Source: CAYTOJ01 sp964439415 | GTDB lineage: Bacteria; Pseudomonadota; Alphaproteobacteria; Rickettsiales; CAZAGG01 | DNA length: 7,574 bases | Direction: 5' to 3' | Assembly (NCBI GenBank): GCA_964439415.1 | Contig: CAYTOJ010000097.1 | Span: 1 to 7,574 of the forward strand | In this document: piece by piece, positions 7,232 through 7,574 of the stretch | Position numbering within the stretch: position 1 is the stretch's first letter | Layout of the letters: each line of letters begins with the position of its first letter | Translations under genes and position numbers: made by a program | Notes under the pieces: model-generated | What the model saw: the letters and a program-made list of their open reading frames with translations, nothing else | What the model was told of the DNA's origin: nothing | Database searches by the model: none

Positions 7232-7288
7232 GTCTGATTATAATTTATAAACGATTTTTATGAAGGCGGTAGAGTTTTCCTTAAGTCC

Positions 7289-7354
7289 GGAGGTAATCCA
7301 GCCGCTCCTGGTGAGGCGGCAACCTTGTTACGACCACACCCCAGTCACTGACCC
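7289..7354 (-). pseudogene. 16S rRNA 3'-end fragment, unit 2
   Basis: This fragment spans the conserved GTGACTGGGG and GTCGTAACAAGG stretches through GGCTGGATTACCTCC, so it keeps the anti-Shine-Dalgarno core. The helix-45 hairpin is GCCGCCTCACCAGGAGCGGC instead of the canonical form with a GGAA loop. It shares the decoding-flank substitutions of unit 1. About 65 nt of 16S is present; similarity stops at the GGGTC on its upstream side. Confidence 0.75.
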
Positions 7355-7361
7355 ATAAACA

Positions 7362-7390
7362 AAAACCCCTCAATTAACTTAAGGGGTTTT
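7362..7390 (-). terminator. Intrinsic terminator, unit 2
   Basis: This stem-loop is identical to that of unit 1, 159 bp further on. It lies on the minus strand between the truncated 16S tail of unit 3 and that of unit 2. Confidence 0.75.
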
Positions 7391-7447
7391 GTCTGATTAT
7401 AATTTATAAACGATTCTTATGAAGGCGGTAGAGTTTTCCTTAAGTCC

Positions 7448-7513
7448 GGAGGTAATCCAGCCGCTCCTGTTGAGGCGGCTACCTTGTTACGACTTCACCC
7501 CAGTCACTGACCC
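7448..7513 (-). pseudogene. 16S rRNA 3'-end fragment, unit 3, closest to canonical
   Basis: The complement reads GTGACTGGGGTGAAGTCGTA then ACAAGGTAGCCG, identical to ordinary 16S over this part, including the site of the common 1492R primer. The helix-45 loop is still abnormal (CCTCAACAGGAG). The end reads GGCTGGATTACCTCC followed by GGAC rather than the usual TTT. As in the other units, 16S similarity stops upstream at GGGTC. Confidence 0.8.
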
Positions 7514-7520
7514 ATAAACA

Positions 7521-7549
7521 AAAACCCCTCAATTAACTTAAGGGGTTTT
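7521..7549 (-). terminator. Intrinsic terminator, unit 3
   Basis: This is the same 12-pair stem-loop with trailing T on the minus strand. It lies 25 bp from the window edge, so whatever is transcribed leftward from beyond the window meets this terminator before the unit 3 tail. Confidence 0.72.
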
Positions 7550-7574
7550 GTCTGATTATAATTTATAAACGATT

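Larger units (their letters stand above)
7141..7574. repeat. Tandem array, 159-bp unit, with a 16S tail and terminator in each unit
   Basis: Units begin at 7142, 7301 and 7460, an exact 159-bp period. The third is cut by the window edge after 115 bp. Units 1 and 2 differ by one base (T or C near 7257/7416). Unit 3 differs from them at four bases in its 16S-like part. Read on the minus strand, each unit runs: 16S rRNA 3' end, AT-rich spacer containing TTATAAT-like sequence, intrinsic terminator, next 16S tail. The left boundary falls inside the helix-45 region, so unit 1 lacks a clear anti-Shine-Dalgarno part. The unit carries no open reading frame of note. The array continues off the window for an unknown length. 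The base differences between units argue against a simple assembly loop but do not exclude one. Confidence 0.9.

Noticed and set aside
7289..7300. GGAGGTAAT on the plus strand as a strong ribosome-binding site
   Set aside because: It is the complement of the 16S anti-Shine-Dalgarno end, and no start codon with a useful frame follows at proper distance.
7141..7574. CRISPR array
   Set aside because: The whole 159-bp unit repeats, with no short repeat separated by unique spacers, and its content is explained by a 16S tail and terminator.
7141..7574. A functional 16S rRNA gene
   Set aside because: Each unit has only about the last 65 nt of 16S; similarity stops at GGGTC, and the helix-45 loop is not canonical.

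Overview
The window looks like chromosomal DNA of an alphaproteobacterium of moderate GC, at the edge of a repeat-rich intergenic region. Evidence: an AsmA/YhdP-like inner-membrane protein, an RsuA/RluB-type pseudouridine synthase, and a 16S rRNA 3'-end fragment reading GGATTACCTCC, a spelling I associate with some Rickettsiales-like lineages. The order is not certain. An unlinked 16S gene, implied by a terminator close behind the 16S tail, would fit Rickettsiales.

Layout from left to right: (1) 1-211 holds a MITE-like palindromic element (31-176) with 19-bp inverted ends that finish in TA. (2) 212-3328 (+) encodes a 1038-aa membrane-anchored AsmA-like protein. (3) 3329-3521 is a hairpin-rich spacer with T tracts, a G6/C6 hairpin and a good intrinsic terminator. 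(4) 3522-4238 (+) encodes the pseudouridine synthase. (5) 4239-4407 carries a short tandem duplication, a strong sigma70-type promoter and an overlapping palindromic operator. (6) 4408-4686 and 4713-5027 (+) form a complete higBA toxin-antitoxin operon. (7) 5024-6958 (-) is a 644-aa protein of unknown function; its stop codon overlaps the higA stop. (8) 6959-7140 is non-coding and contains two hairpins. (9) 7141 to the window end is a tandem array with a 159-bp period. Each unit, read on the minus strand, consists of the last ~65 nt of a 16S rRNA gene, an AT-rich spacer and an intrinsic terminator.

The protein genes do not form one pathway. The AsmA-like and RluB-like genes are housekeeping genes for the envelope and the ribosome, each apparently its own transcription unit. 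higBA is a compact autoregulated module, more AT-rich than its neighbours, and probably acquired. The most unusual part is the 16S-tail/terminator array. Its units keep the anti-Shine-Dalgarno core and the decoding-region flank but have lost the near-universal helix-45 GGAA loop, and the rightmost unit is closest to canonical 16S. The second item of interest is the 644-aa orphan protein.
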